From Ailanthus altissimus (taxonomy: Eukaryota; Streptophyta; Magnoliopsida; Sapindales; Simaroubaceae), in the NCBI GenBank assembly GCA_946807835.1, contig OX327699.1:560501-624500 (forward strand): 64,000 bases of DNA, read 5' to 3'. Position 1 is the stretch's first letter, and each line of letters opens with the position of its first letter. Made by a program: the position numbers and the translations under genes. The notes under the pieces were generated by a model, which was given only the letters and a program-made list of their open reading frames with translations, was not told the origin of the DNA and did no database searches. Below, piece by piece: positions 48,300 to 60,284 of the stretch.

Positions 48300-49462
48300 T
48301 GATAAGGGTTAATTAAGTCTAATATTTCAATCTTTCAAACTTAATATTTTTTTGTGTGTAGGAATTAAGATTATTTAGTTTTTTTATATATTTTATTATT
48401 ATTTTTGTAAGTTTGGAGTCAATAGAGTAACTAGGTTAAAACTCTAATGAAAATAAGTTCAAAATATCAAATTACTATAGTATCTGTTACAGTGAATTGC
48501 TACGGTAATTTGTTACAGTACCTAATGCCACAGCTCTTAGAAATGAGCGTCGCAGCGTGCGAATAGTAATAGGAAATAGTGCTGACTTATATTTGATATT
48601 TAACGCTAATTTAAACACATAAACCTATAAATAGAAGGCCAAAAACTCTTATTAACTCTTTATATTTCTAGTTTTCTATGATTTTCATGGTGTTATTCTT
48701 GATAAGCTCTATAACTTTTTGTTTCACAATGACCTAAGTTTTTTATTTCTAGGGTTAGACTTTTGAACTTAAATATGTAGTTGGATTTTATTACTTTTTA
48801 GTTTATGGACTTAATATATATAATTAATTCATTCTTACTGAGTTTAATACTTTTATTATATCTGGCCAATATTTTGAATGATTAAAGAAGATGAATTTTA
48901 CAAAGGAATTCATGTGTTTAGCCTAGAATAGTTTGATGCATGATCATATGGTAATAACTATGAGTTTCATCTAAGATAGACATATACCTAGGTGGCATGT
49001 ATGGTATAATTTAAACTTGATCCTAATAAATTACATTCTGATTTGATTATCATAGACATATAGGTGATTGTTAGAATGTGTAATATAGTCACTTGACCAT
49101 CAACAGAGGTTTGTGATGAGATTAGTGTCTAAGCCAATCAATTGGTACTAAAAGATTAACTAAGATATTAATGAGTCCAATGAAATATTAGGGAATGAGT
49201 CTATACCCTAGATTATTATTCTTTAGTGAATTTATTTGTTTATTTGTTTGCTATTTAGGTTTAGTTTAATTTCATAGAATTAGGTTAATTAATTAAATTT
49301 CAGATTTTGATTTTTTTGAATACAAGTTAAGTATATATAATTTTAGTAATTGATTGAAGAATTTGATCACATAGTTCCTGCAGGAACAATATCTGGACTT
49401 AAAATCCTATATTACTTGATACAATAGCATACACTTGCGCTTAGCTAGTATAGCATCAATCA
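48300..49462 (+). mobile_element. Athila-type solo LTR
   Basis: 1163 bp, starts TGATAAGGGT, ends GCATCAATCA. Flanked by exact 5-bp duplications GAGGG (48295-48299 and 49463-49467). Orientation is opposite to the larger Athila element nearby. Has TATA-like CCTATAAATAGAAGG near 48622. It interrupts the Tat frame between protease and reverse transcriptase. Confidence 0.9.
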
Positions 49463-49467
49463 GAGGG

Positions 49468-50414
49468 TTGAACTAGTTGATTCGCGAATTTTCAAACATC
49501 TTCGCTTGAACCTACAAAGATATACCCGAAATTGACCCCAGGCTGGCTATCAACCTCGTATTCTGATCGATTAAGTAGAAGAGATAAATCTTTAACCAAA
49601 AGTGAAATGAAGCTATAGCAGCAGAGATAAAGAAACTATCGAAAGCAGATTTTATCAGGAAAGTCCATTACCCTGACTGGTTCGCCAACGTAATGATGGT
49701 GAAAAAGACCAATGGAAAATGGAGGATGTGCATGGACTTTACTGATCTGAATAAGACATGTCTAAAGGATAGTTTTTTCCTCTCAAAAATTGACTAGCTT
49801 ATGGATGCTACAGCTGGGCACGAGCTGTTGAGCTTCATGGATGCCTTCTTTGGCTATAATCAAATCTTGATGTTTTTCCTCAACCAAGAGAAAATATCAT
49901 TTATCACCCACTAGGGGATATACTACTATCAGGTAATGCCGTTCGGATTAAAGAATGCTGGAGCTACTTATTAGAGGCTGGTGAATAAGCTCTTCAAAAA
50001 CTTAATCGACAGAAATATAGAAGTCTACTAGATGATATGATAGCCAAGTCCAAGAAGGCGGAGAACTACGTGGCGAATTTGAGGGGAGTTTTGATGATAT
50101 TAAAGGAGAATATAATGAAGCTAAACCCAGAATAATGTGCTTTCAGGGTGAAGTCTAGGATATGTTTAGGCTTTATGGTAAGTCAAATGGGGGTAGAAGC
50201 CAACCCAAAAAAAGTTCGAGCCATTTTGAAAATGAGGTCCTCAAGCATGGTGCAGGAGATCCAGTAACTCACAGAAAGGATCACAACCTTAAACAGGTTC
50301 ATCTTTAAGGCCACAAATAAATGCTTCATTTTCTTCCAGGCAATAAAGAAGAAGAAAAAGAATAGGTGGATAGAGGAATTCGAGCAAGCCTTCCTGTCAT
50401 TAAAACTTGATTAT
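49468..50414 (+). pseudogene. Tat reverse transcriptase (5' part of pol)
   Basis: Reads KKTNGKWRMCMDFTDLNKTC, then AGHELLSFMDAFFGYNQILM and YYYQVMPFGLKNAGATY, the conserved RT blocks. At 50024-50036 the YVDD catalytic box has lost one base (CTAC-TA-GATGAT), which breaks the frame. After that NPE, KSRICLGFMVSQMGVEANPK and LTERITTLNRF can be read. The domain is cut at 50414 by the Athila element. Confidence 0.87.
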
Positions 50415-51744
50415 TGTGCTATAGTAGTTAAGTGCAATCGCACGCTATCGTATCAAGTAATATAGGATTTTAAGTCCAAATATTGATCCCACAGAGATTA
50501 TGCGATCTAATTCTATAAATCAAGTACTAAAATTGTACCTATTTAACTTTTATTCAGAAAACTAAAATTTGAAATTTATTTAACTAATCTAATTCTCTCA
50601 ATTAACTAAACAAAGGCAAAGAGTAGAATTCACAAATAAAGATAATCTAGAGTTTTGACTCATCCCCTAGTATTTCATTGGACTCATTAACCACTTAGTC
50701 AATCCTTTAATACTAATTGATTGGCTTAAACACTAATCTCATCACAAGCCTCTATCGATGGTCAAGTGACTATATTATACATTCTAACAATCACCTATAT
50801 GTCTATTGTAATCCAATCAGAATGTAATTCATTAATATCAAGTCTAAATTAGACCATACATTTAACCTAGGTATATATCTATCCTAGATGGAACTCATAG
50901 TTGTTACCCTATGATCATGCATTAAACTACCATAAGCTAAACACATGAATCCATCCGTCGAGTTCATCATGGTTCCTCGATCATTCAAAATATTGATCAG
51001 GTATAATGAAAGCATTAAACACAAGATAGAATGAATCAATTGAATGTATTAAGTTCATAAATTAAAAATTAATACAATTCAAATCCATACTAGGTTTACA
51101 TAGTCTAACCCTAGATGAATAATTTAGCCTATCACAAAATCAAAAGTATCAAACCAATTTATAAAGATCAACAAGAATAAGAATATAATGATAAAGAAAG
51201 AGAAAAAAAACTAATCAAAGTGACTCTTTGATGTGCTTCTTCCTCAATCTTGACTTGAAACTTGAATCTTGATCTTGATTCTTCAATCTTTGGCTTTGAT
51301 CTTTAATTTTGTGTCGTGAATTCTTTCTCTATGTTTTTTTTCTCTCCAAAATCTTTGTATTTGACTTCCAAAGAGTGTTTTTATTAGTATGAGAAACCCT
51401 AAAGGTGAGGGGCTTCGAATTCGAGTTGAAATAGAAGAGTTGAGAGGCTCTTATATATTATACAAGCGTCGCGACGCTGGGTATGGGAAACGCAAGTTGG
51501 GTAATCCTCGATGGGCGTTGCAGCGCTGGGTTGTGGGCACTGCGACGCCCAACTCTGGTACTCCTTTCATATTTTGAGCGTAACTTCTTTGTTTGATGTC
51601 CGATTCGCCTCTTTTTTTTCTCTATACGTCATATTTTTTGTCGTGCATCTATTTCAACACAATTAAATAGCCAAATATTTATGATTTAGAGCAAAATACA
51701 AAAATTGAGTACAAATCATACTAGTACTTTTACGCCCCCTATCA
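50415..51744 (-). repeat. Athila 3' LTR
   Basis: 1330 bp. In element sense TGATAGGGGGCG to CTATAGCACA. Includes the GC-rich palindromic island at about 51468-51552. Preceded in element sense by a purine tract (TTTTGGGGTATT on the minus strand). Confidence 0.87.
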
Positions 51745-53682
51745 AATACCCCAAAACTTAAGATTTTGCTGTCCTCGAGCAAAATAAAGAAAAACATTCA
51801 CAACTTATTCATGTCTCAAAAATAAAAATAAAAACTAAAAATACGCTTCGATTTATTAAACAATCATCATCACAGTCTCAAATTAAGGCTGTTGAAAATA
51901 GCACAAGGCTCTTTAGAAATTAGTAAACAACTTTCAATAATTCTCATACCATTGATCAAGTACTTCATTCTCCCTTGTAAATGATCACTTGTGCGTGTGT
52001 GTAATAAACAAGTAATTAGCTAAATAGAACATAGATTTACTCAATACTTAAGAAATACATAAATATGATAACTCGGCATATTTTTAATTATAACACTACC
52101 ATTAGCTTGCTTTACGTTCTACTCTCCACTAATGTAGAAATACACATGTCTAGGAATCTATTTAGGACTTTAATAAGATTGTAATGTAAGGCTAAGGTAA
52201 AGGTGAGATATAAAGAGATATATAAAGTGCAAATCACATAATTAACACCTAGACTTTACTTAGAAACCTCTTGATTCCTTTTCCTCCTTGATTCTTCATC
52301 TCCTCCCCTAAACTTATGTTATTTTCATCTTTCTTTTAATCATATTTTTGCAAAGAATTTCTTGTTTTTCTTAAGCTGGGGGTATTATGCATTTAAATTT
52401 TTTTTTTTATGTACCCTCAAATTTAGATTGATATACACCTTCAAGACTTATTGCTTTTCATTGCAGTACCTTTCTTTCATTCATCCATAACCTTTTTCAT
52501 TTTAAGAATATTTCTAAGTAAACTCAAGGTTTATGGTGCTACCGGTAGATTTTAGGATAAGTAAACTCAAAGTCTTTAAGCTTGTAATGTGTTTAAACAG
52601 AAAAGAAATATATGGGCAATTAGGCTTAAAAGGGGTAACTAAGGATAAATATACATATAAAGTAGGTTAGAAAAGGCTCAATCGGTCCAAAGATGGCCTA
52701 ATGTCATTTCCTTAAGCATGTGAATTCTAGGATTTCATCTCAAGTAGTAATCAAGCAAGTTCTAGAGTATTGGTCTTCAAGACTGTGGTGTACTACTTAA
52801 GCAAAAAGTATCTCTAAGCAAAAAATTCAACTAATACATGCTTATTTCATTGTGCTCAAGAATAAGCGATCAAAAATAAACTTGAATTCAGTCCAAAAAT
52901 CATGATATAAGAATTATCTCAAGCATCTATTATTTCTTAAAGACTTGTGAGAATAAATTCAGCCAATATTTTATTTTTTATCATGGAATAATGATTACCA
53001 TCACAACCAAAACTTAACAACCTAAAGAATTTACTCCACAAGACAACCACTCAAATCATGCAGCAAAAATAAACACAAAAAAATGTGTTTCCCACCCCCA
53101 AACTTAAATTAGACATTGTCCTCAATGTCTAAAAAATAAATTTGAAAGTAAGAGAAACTCCCCTGGTAATTGAAGCTGCGGCAATGTAGCAGTGTTGTGT
53201 ATTGGTTGGACTGCAGTGTTCCTTTGCTCATAACGCTTGCAATTGCTTATGCTGCTTTCTTGAATGCTTGACTTACTGATTTTATTCCTGAAAGAAACAA
53301 AGAAACTAGCATAACTAAAACTAAAAATAAGCTAATAAAAATAAAAATTTACTTAGGTTGCCTCCCAATAAGCGCTTGATTTAACTTCATCAACTTGACA
53401 GAGTTCTTTCTACTCTTATAAAGGATAAAAGTTAATAGTAGAAGCATCATTGTATGTGAGCTTGCTGAGATTTCACTCATTTGGCTTCCACATTCTTGCA
53501 ATTAGACATTGGGCAATAACTTGTTCTTCTTTCTTGTGCTTCTCCGGAAAGACTTGAATCTTATACCGGTGAAGTGTTTCTCTTGTGGCCATTTCTTCTA
53601 TCCTCTCTTCGATCTGCTACTTCTTTTTTTTCTTCTTTATTCTCTTTCTATGCCTTAACACTTTTTTTTTTAATGTGAGCAT
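51745..53682 (-). other. Athila 3' noncoding region; pol absent
   Basis: No RT, RNase H or integrase motif in either strand. Pyrimidine-rich with lines such as CCCCCAAACTTAAATTAGAC near 53093, a common feature of Athila internal noncoding DNA. Either pol was deleted or the element is a non-autonomous derivative. Confidence 0.65.
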
Positions 53683-54288
53683 TTAATATCTCCATGTCTT
53701 TGAGTTTTTAGTGTTTAGGTGTACCACATCAATGTTACAATAGTCTTTACCTTCAGATGACAACTTAATTTCCTTGAAGACTTTAAATGTCGCAGTGTCA
53801 TCTTGTATCCTCATGGTCATCTCCCCTTTTTGAACATCAATGATTGTATATATTGTGGCTAAGAAGGGTCTTCCAAAGATGATAGGGATCTCCTTGTCTT
53901 CTTCCATGTCTAGAATAATAAAATTGGCGGGGAAGATGAATTTGTCTACCTTTACTAGTACGTCTTCAATAATTTCCTTCGGGTAGGCAAGAGAGCGATT
54001 AGCAAGTTGAAGTGTGATATTGATCGACTTTACGTCTCTCAAACCTAGCTTATTGTAGACAGAAATGGACGTGAGATTAATGCTCGCTCCTAGATCATAT
54101 AAGGCTTTACCAAGATTATGATTACCAATAGAGCACGGTATGGTAAATCTCTCAAGATCTTTAAGCTTAGTAGGTAGCTTTTTCTTAAGAATAGCGCTAC
54201 ACTCCTCTGGCAATACTACGGTCTCATAATCCTTTAGTCTCATCTTTTCAGAAAAGATGCTTTTCATGAACGTGACGTAACTAGGCAT
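53683..54288 (-). pseudogene. Athila protease and C-terminal gag part
   Basis: 201 open codons. Reads LKDYETVVLPEECSAILKKK, FTIPCSIGNHNLGKALYDLG with the active-site-like LGASINL, then IIEDVLVKVDKFIFPANFI and DKEIPIIFGRPFLATIYTII. This matches Athila protease, where DLGAS replaces the usual DTGA-type site. The longest intact frame of the element, but it has neither a gag nor a pol partner in frame. Confidence 0.85.
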
Positions 54289-54585
54289 TTGTTCAAGCGC
54301 ATCTGCAAAAGGGAGATTAATATGTAATTTCTTAAAAACATCAAGAAATTTAGAGAATTTCTTATCTAATCTCTTAATTTGCAGCCACTGTGGAAATGGT
54401 GGAAGAGGTATGAATGACTATAAGGACTGTTTCTGCACATTTTCTGCACTTGTATACTGTTCATCTTTCTTTTCTACACTTTCAGGATTTTCTTGCTGTA
54501 ATTTTTCAGTTTCAGCACTTGTATTATACCTCTGTAGCCTTTGAGAGAAAGGAATAAATGGTCTATATGGTTGCACATTTTCTTG

Positions 54586-55986
54586 TTAGTCAACTCTCTC
54601 TTTTTCCTTCATCTTTAGAAATGGTGTTGGTTGTGTGATATCATGTAAGATCTTACCACTTCGTAAGTTGACGGCTTGGCATTGCTCTACACTTCCTCTA
54701 GGATTTGTCTCGGTATCGTTTGGTAGATGTCCTTGAGGTCTCCTATTAATTTCAGCAGTAAGTTGTCCCATTTGTATCTCAAAATTCTTCAATGATGCTG
54801 AATGGTTATGTAGAATGGCATTGTTGGACTTTATATACTACATAAACATATCTTCTAAGGTTGTTTTCTTCTCTTGTGGGGGATAAAATTCGGGTGGGTT
54901 AGGTTTAAGTTGTTACTCTTAGTTGCCACCCCAAGAGAAATTAGAATGATTTCTCCACCTAGGATTATAATAATTTGAATGTGAATTATTCTGCTATCTA
55001 TTATAGTTCTCCCACATTGTTTGCTAACTCCATGCATTGCCCATTCATGTGATTGTCACCACAGAAGTCACAAGTCGCATTTTGGGCCTTGATAACATTC
55101 ATAGAATCAAATCTCTTAGTTAAGATGTTGATCTACACAACCAATGTATTGAATGCATCAATCTCATGAACTCCAGTAACCTTCCTTGGTGTAACTCTTT
55201 CAGTAGGCCATTGATAACTATTGGATGTCATCTCTTCCAGTAACTCATATGCTTCTTTTGTGGACTTATTTATCAGAGCTCCTCTAGCAGCGGCATTGAT
55301 AATTATCCTTAAATGACCTACTAGCCTATTATAGAACGTCTGGACTAATAACCATTTAGGAACTCTATGATGGGGACACTTCCTCAATATGTCCTTGAAT
55401 CGCTCATATGCCTCATATAATGACTCACCTTCAATCTGCATAAATGAGGTGATGTCATTTCTCATCTTAGTTGTCTTAACTGGTGGCAAAAACTTTACTA
55501 AGAACTTTTGTGCTAGGTCATCCCACGTTGATATAGATCCTGATGGTAATGACATTAACCAGCTCTTTGCCTTATCACTCAATGAGAAAGGGAATAGTCA
55601 CAATTTGATGGCATCATCTGAAACCCCATTAAACTTGAATGTATCACAAATCTTTAAGAAGTTCACGATATGCATGTTAGGATCATCATTTGGAGCTCTA
55701 TTAAATTGCACAGACTCCTTAAGCATCTGAATAGTACTTTGCTTAATTTCAAAGTTATTTGCATTAATAGTGGAGTGCCAAATACTAGACTGAATGCCTT
55801 CTGTTGTAGGAACAACATAATCCATCAACGATCTCTACATATTCATAAGCTCAAACACTGGATTATCGATATTGTCGTGATTCTCTGCCATATTTCTATT
55901 TTGATGTTCTTGACAAAGTCTTCAGAATGTTCTTTCAATCTTAGGATCAAAAGACGTTAAATTTTCGCTCTTGGTTTTTCGCATGA
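54586..55986 (-). pseudogene. Athila gag, broken
   Basis: Main pieces: MLKESVQFNRAPNDDPNMHI (55735 on), LSDKAKSWLMSLPSGSISTW and MRNDITSFMQIEGESLYEAY (55585-55390), then a zinc-finger-like ATCDFCGDNHMNGQCME (about 55085-55035). Retrotransposon gag domain of the Athila type. Stops at several points, for example between 55600 and 55585 and after 55130. Confidence 0.82.
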
Positions 55987-56120
55987 ACTATCAAAACAAA
56001 AAAAAATACAAATGGTAACTAGAACGAAAAAAGAACAATAATAATAATGAAATAAAATAAAATCTGAAGTAAAAGTAAAATAGTATGGTATTAGTATAGA
56101 TCTAAGATTAGGTTAAATAG

Positions 56121-56138
56121 TCCCCAGCAACGGCGCCA
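56121..56138 (-). promoter_or_regulatory. Athila primer-binding site
   Basis: On the minus strand TGGCGCCGTTGCTGGGGA, one change from the TGGCGCCGTTGCCGGGGA found next to Athila LTRs. Confidence 0.87.
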
Positions 56139-56151
56139 AAAACTTTATTGT

Positions 56152-57457
56152 TGTGTTATAGTAGTTAAGCACAAGCGCACGCTATCGTATCAAGTAATAT
56201 AAAATTTTAAGTCCAAGTATTGATCCCATAGAGACTATGCGATCTAATTCTATAAATTAAGTACTAAAATTATACCTACTTAACTTTTATTCAAAAAACT
56301 AAAATCTGAAATTTATTTAACTAATCTAATTCTCTCAATTAACTAAACAAAAGCAAATAGTAGAATTCACAAATAAAGATAATCTATGATTTTGACTCGT
56401 CCTCTAGTATTTCATTGGACTCATTAACCACTTAGTTAATCCTTTAATACTAATTGATTGGCTTAGACACTAATCTCATCACAAGCCTCTGTCGATGGTC
56501 AAGTGACTATATTATACATTCTAACAATCACCTATATGTCTATTGTAATCAAATCAGAATGTAATTCATTAATATCAAGTCTAAATTAGACCATACATTT
56601 AACCTAGGTATATATCTATCCTAGATGGAACTCATAGTTATTACCCTATGATCATGCATTAAACTACCATAAGCTAAACACATGAATCCCTCCGTCGAGT
56701 TCATCAAGGTTCCTCGATCATTCAAAATATTGATCAGGTATAATGAAAGCATTAAACACAAGATAGAATGAATCAATTGAATGTATCAAGTTCATAAATT
56801 AAAAATTAACACAATCCAAATCCATACTAGGTTTACATATTCTAACCCTAGATGAACAATTTATCTCATCACAAAATCAAAAGTATCAAACCAATTTATA
56901 AAGATCAACAAGAATAAGAATATTCCTCAATCTTGACTTGAAACTTGAATCTTGATCTTGGTTCTTCAATATTTGGCTTTGATATTTGATTTTGTGTTGT
57001 AAAATCTTTCTCTATGTTTTTTCCTCTCCACAAATCTTTGTATTTGACCTCCAAAGAGTGTTTTTATTGGTATAAGAAACCCTAAAGGCGAGGAGCTTCG
57101 AATTCGAGTTGAAATAGAAGAGTTGAGAGGCTCTTATATATTGCACGGGTGCCGCGGTGCTGAGGACTCAACTTCGTGGCACTGGGCATGGGAAATGCAA
57201 GTTGGGTAATCCTCGACGGGCGTCGCGGGCTGGGTTGTGGGAGCTCCGGCGCCCAGCCGTGGTACTTATTTTGTATTTTAAGCGTAACTTCTTTGTTTGT
57301 TGTCGGATTCGCCTCCCGTTTATTCCTATATGTCATATTTTCCGTCGTGCATCTATTTATGATTAAAAGAATACAATTAAATAGCCAAATATTTATGATC
57401 TAGAGTAAAATACTAAAGTTGAGTACAAATCATACTAGTACTTTTATGCCCTTATCA
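56152..57457 (-). repeat. Athila 5' LTR
   Basis: 1306 bp with TG/CA ends. Near-identical order to 50415-51744, with a short deletion around 56925 and differences in the GC-rich island (57148-57262). Confidence 0.87.
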
Positions 57458-58385
57458 GGTCCCCAAGCATGGTGAAGAGGGTTCAGTAACTCACAGGAAG
57501 GATCACAACCCTAAATAGGTTCATCTCCAAGGCCACAAATAAATGCTTTATTTTCTTCCAGGCAATAAAAAAGAAGGAAAAGAATAAGTGGACGGAGGAA
57601 TGCGAGCAAGCCTTCCCGTAATTAAAGGCTTACCTTTTCGAGCCAATACACTTAGCCGTTCTTATGCAAAGAGAGGCATTGATGTTGAATTTGAGAGTCT
57701 TGGAACAGATTGTGAGCTTAATACTAGTCAAAGAAGAAGAAAGGGTGCAACTGTCAGTATATTACGTAAGTAAAGCTTTCACCAGTCTAGAGGTTCGGTA
57801 TCCTTTCCCCAAGAAGTTAGCTTTGGACCTGATTGTCTCCGGTAGGAAATTACAGCCCTGTTTTCAAACATACACTATCATTGTGCAGACTAACCTGCCA
57901 TTGAGGCAGATCCTACATAAAGCTGGATTTATCTGGTCGGTTGGTTAAATAGGCCATAAAGCTTAGCGAGTTTGACCAGGGATAACTATCAAGAGGCAAG
58001 CCCTAGCTAATTTGAGTAGCCAAATGCACTTGTAAGTCAATGGAGATTAAGGAGTTAGGTGCCTAAAAACTCAATCCAGTTTTAGAAAAGTGGTTGCTAT
58101 ACATTGACGAGGCATCCAACTTGCAAGAAAGTAGAGCATGTATCGTTCTTGTGAGCCCCAATGGAGATAAGGTCAATTACGCAATCCGCTTCGAGTTCAA
58201 GGCCTTAAATAATGATGTAGAATACAAAGCTCTCCTTGCCAAATTAAGAGTAGCTCGAGCACTGGCTGCAAAGAAGGTATTGGTGAAAAATGACTATCAG
58301 TTAGTGGTGAATCAGGTCAATGGCAGCTTTGAGGCTAAGAAAGAAAGAATGGCCGCAATCTGGCGAAAGTAAGAAGCCTAACCAG
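57458..58385 (+). pseudogene. Tat RNase H regions (RT end, RNase H and archaeal-type RNase H)
   Basis: Starts with a second copy of the RT-end sequence also present at 50236-50410. Continues with RNase H pieces (QLSVYYVSKAFTSLEVRYPF, 57740-57800; about 57900 LPLRQILHKA). Then comes the extra RNase H of Tat elements at 58090-58372: LLYIDEASNLQESRACIVLV, FEFKALNNDVEYKALLAKLR, VKNDYQLVVNQVNGSFEAKK. Frameshifts separate the parts. Confidence 0.85.
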
Positions 58386-58599
58386 CCAGTTTAGAGAAAT
58401 GAAAGTAGAACTGATCTCGAGAAATAAGAATTAATGGGTAGACATTATCGCCCATATAATATCAGTTGAAGATGCTTGGTTGCCTCAGACGGTCCATGTG
58501 GAACTTATATTGAAGCCCAGAATCTAGAAGAAAGAATAGATCTTGTGGATCGAATCGGATCCAATTTGAATGGACCCCATCCAAGACTATATTTTGAAC

Positions 58600-59490
58600 G
58601 AGACAATTCTAACCAATAAAAGAGAAGCACTTAGAATTAAATACCGAGCCACTAGATACTTAGTGATCAACGAGGTGTTATACCAGAGAGGTTTCTCACA
58701 CCCTTATATGAAATGCTTGGGTTTTCTAGAGGCAATATGAGTCTTGAAAGAAATCTATGAAGGATTCTATGGTAATCATTCGAGGAGGGAAGCATTAGCT
58801 CACAAAATATTTTGAATCGGGTATTACTTGCCAACTGCTCTTCAGGATGCTGAGAGCCTAGTTCAACGGTGTGATGTATGTTAAAGATTTGCTGACAAGA
58901 TTCTGGCACTTGCGAAAGAGCTGACCACAAAAGTAGGCCATTACCCTTCGCCTAGTAGGGGCTCGACTTGATCGAACCATTGCCCCTAGGCAAAAGGTCT
59001 TGTAAATATATGGTTGTAGCGATTGACTACTTTACCAAATAGATCAAGGCCGAGCCACTATTAAAGATCATAGAGAAAAGTGTTCAGGATTCATCTGAAG
59101 GAACGTGATATATCGGTACGGAATTTCTTACACTATCATCACCAACCACGGGAAGCAGTTTGACAATAATAGCTTCAAGAATTTCTATAAACAGCTCGGA
59201 GTGTAGTTGTTATTCACTTCCCCCACACATCCCAAGACCAACAGATAGGTTGAATCTTCCAACAAGTTGGTCAAGAAACTACTCAAGAAGAAGTTAACAA
59301 AGAGAAAAAAAGCGTGGGTAGAAGAACTGCAAAAAGTATTGTGGGCACTCCGAATGACCAACAAAACAGCCACAGGTGAAACATCATTTTCATTAACTTT
59401 TAGGAGTGATGCAGTAATTCCCGTAGAGATGGGGACCCCAACACACCAAGTGCTAAACTTTTCTAAAGTTGTCAACAACAAGCTGATGTA
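58600..59490 (+). pseudogene. Tat integrase, degenerate
   Basis: Zinc-binding part NHSRREALAHKIF and LQDAESLVQRCDVC (58780-58880), then core fragments around KYMVVAIDYFTK (59000-59040), and a C-terminal open stretch with KKAWVEELQKVLWALRMTNK and VIPVEMGTPTHQVLNF (59306-59460). Stops within each segment. The element has no functional pol. Confidence 0.83.
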
Positions 59491-60000
59491 GAGATGTTTA
59501 AATTTAGTCAAGTAGCTCAGAGACCAGGCCCAAATCATCTTGATCAACAAAATGCCACTTAGAAAGTAGAAAAAATGCAACTCTTGGATCTTAGCTACTC
59601 TCAGCCACATGATCAAAAGTAGATCAGTAGCTAGCAGTAAATTCCTTATTTACGAAGCTTCTCATACGAATCAAGGGTAACACTTAAGAAGACTCGTCAT
59701 TATTATTCTAAAAGAGTTGTATGGTAAGCCGTTATTACGTGGAAATAACCTTTCGAGAAGCTATGACATCATCACACCAAGCTGACCAGCTCTAACATCC
59801 CCAAACTCCAAAGACAGCTAATCACTTGTGACAGTATAGCACTGCCCATAAACTAATTCTAACCAGTTTGGATATATAAGGGATCGATAAAAAAGGAAAT
59901 GAAGAAAATAAATAGAGATCAGTAGGGTGACCCGAACCAGCCAGGATAAAGTAGAGTTTTCAGTTTTGAATAAATCAAAACTAAAAATTGACAGACCCCT
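59491..60000 (+). other. Tat integrase tail and 3' noncoding
   Basis: Weak similarity to the end of integrase up to about 59700 (VTLKKTRHYYSKRVVW-like reading), then noncoding. No clear purine tract can be placed before the 3' LTR. Confidence 0.5.
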
Positions 60001-60284
60001 AATCCCTATAGAAAATCACATTTAAGCCTAAAAACCTCTAAGCCCAAAAGAAGTCAACCCCCAAAGGCCCAGCCAGATGTTTTTCTGTAAGACATCCTTT
60101 CTCAGAACCCACCACTCTTTACAGGACAACCCACTTTAAAGACAAGCCCATGGTGATAGCCATCAGGCCAAGTCTTAGTAGGGTTAGACAACAAAGAACC
60201 TACTTAGATTCAAAGAATTTGGTCAGCAATCCGAAGCACCTACTCAGTAGGATAGACCAGAATATGACCAAGACCACCCTTTAC
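60001..60284 (+). repeat. Tat 3' LTR, first part
   Basis: Aligns with the first 285 bp of the 5' LTR (TAGAAAATCAC onward). The first two bases are AA instead of TG. Interrupted by family-X copy 3. Confidence 0.83.

Larger units (their letters stand above)
50415..57457 (-). mobile_element. Athila-type Ty3/gypsy element lacking pol
   Basis: 7.04 kb in reverse orientation. 3' LTR 50415-51744, 5' LTR 56152-57457, differing by about one base in twenty in the part I compared. Primer site TGGCGCCGTTGCTGGGGA at 56138-56121, typical of Athila. Gag (about 55870-54586) and protease (54288-53683) are recognisable. The remaining 1.9 kb down to the 3' LTR has no RT, RNase H or integrase. No target duplication (ATTAT versus GGTCC). 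Instead about 175 bp of host Tat sequence is present on both sides. Confidence 0.86.
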
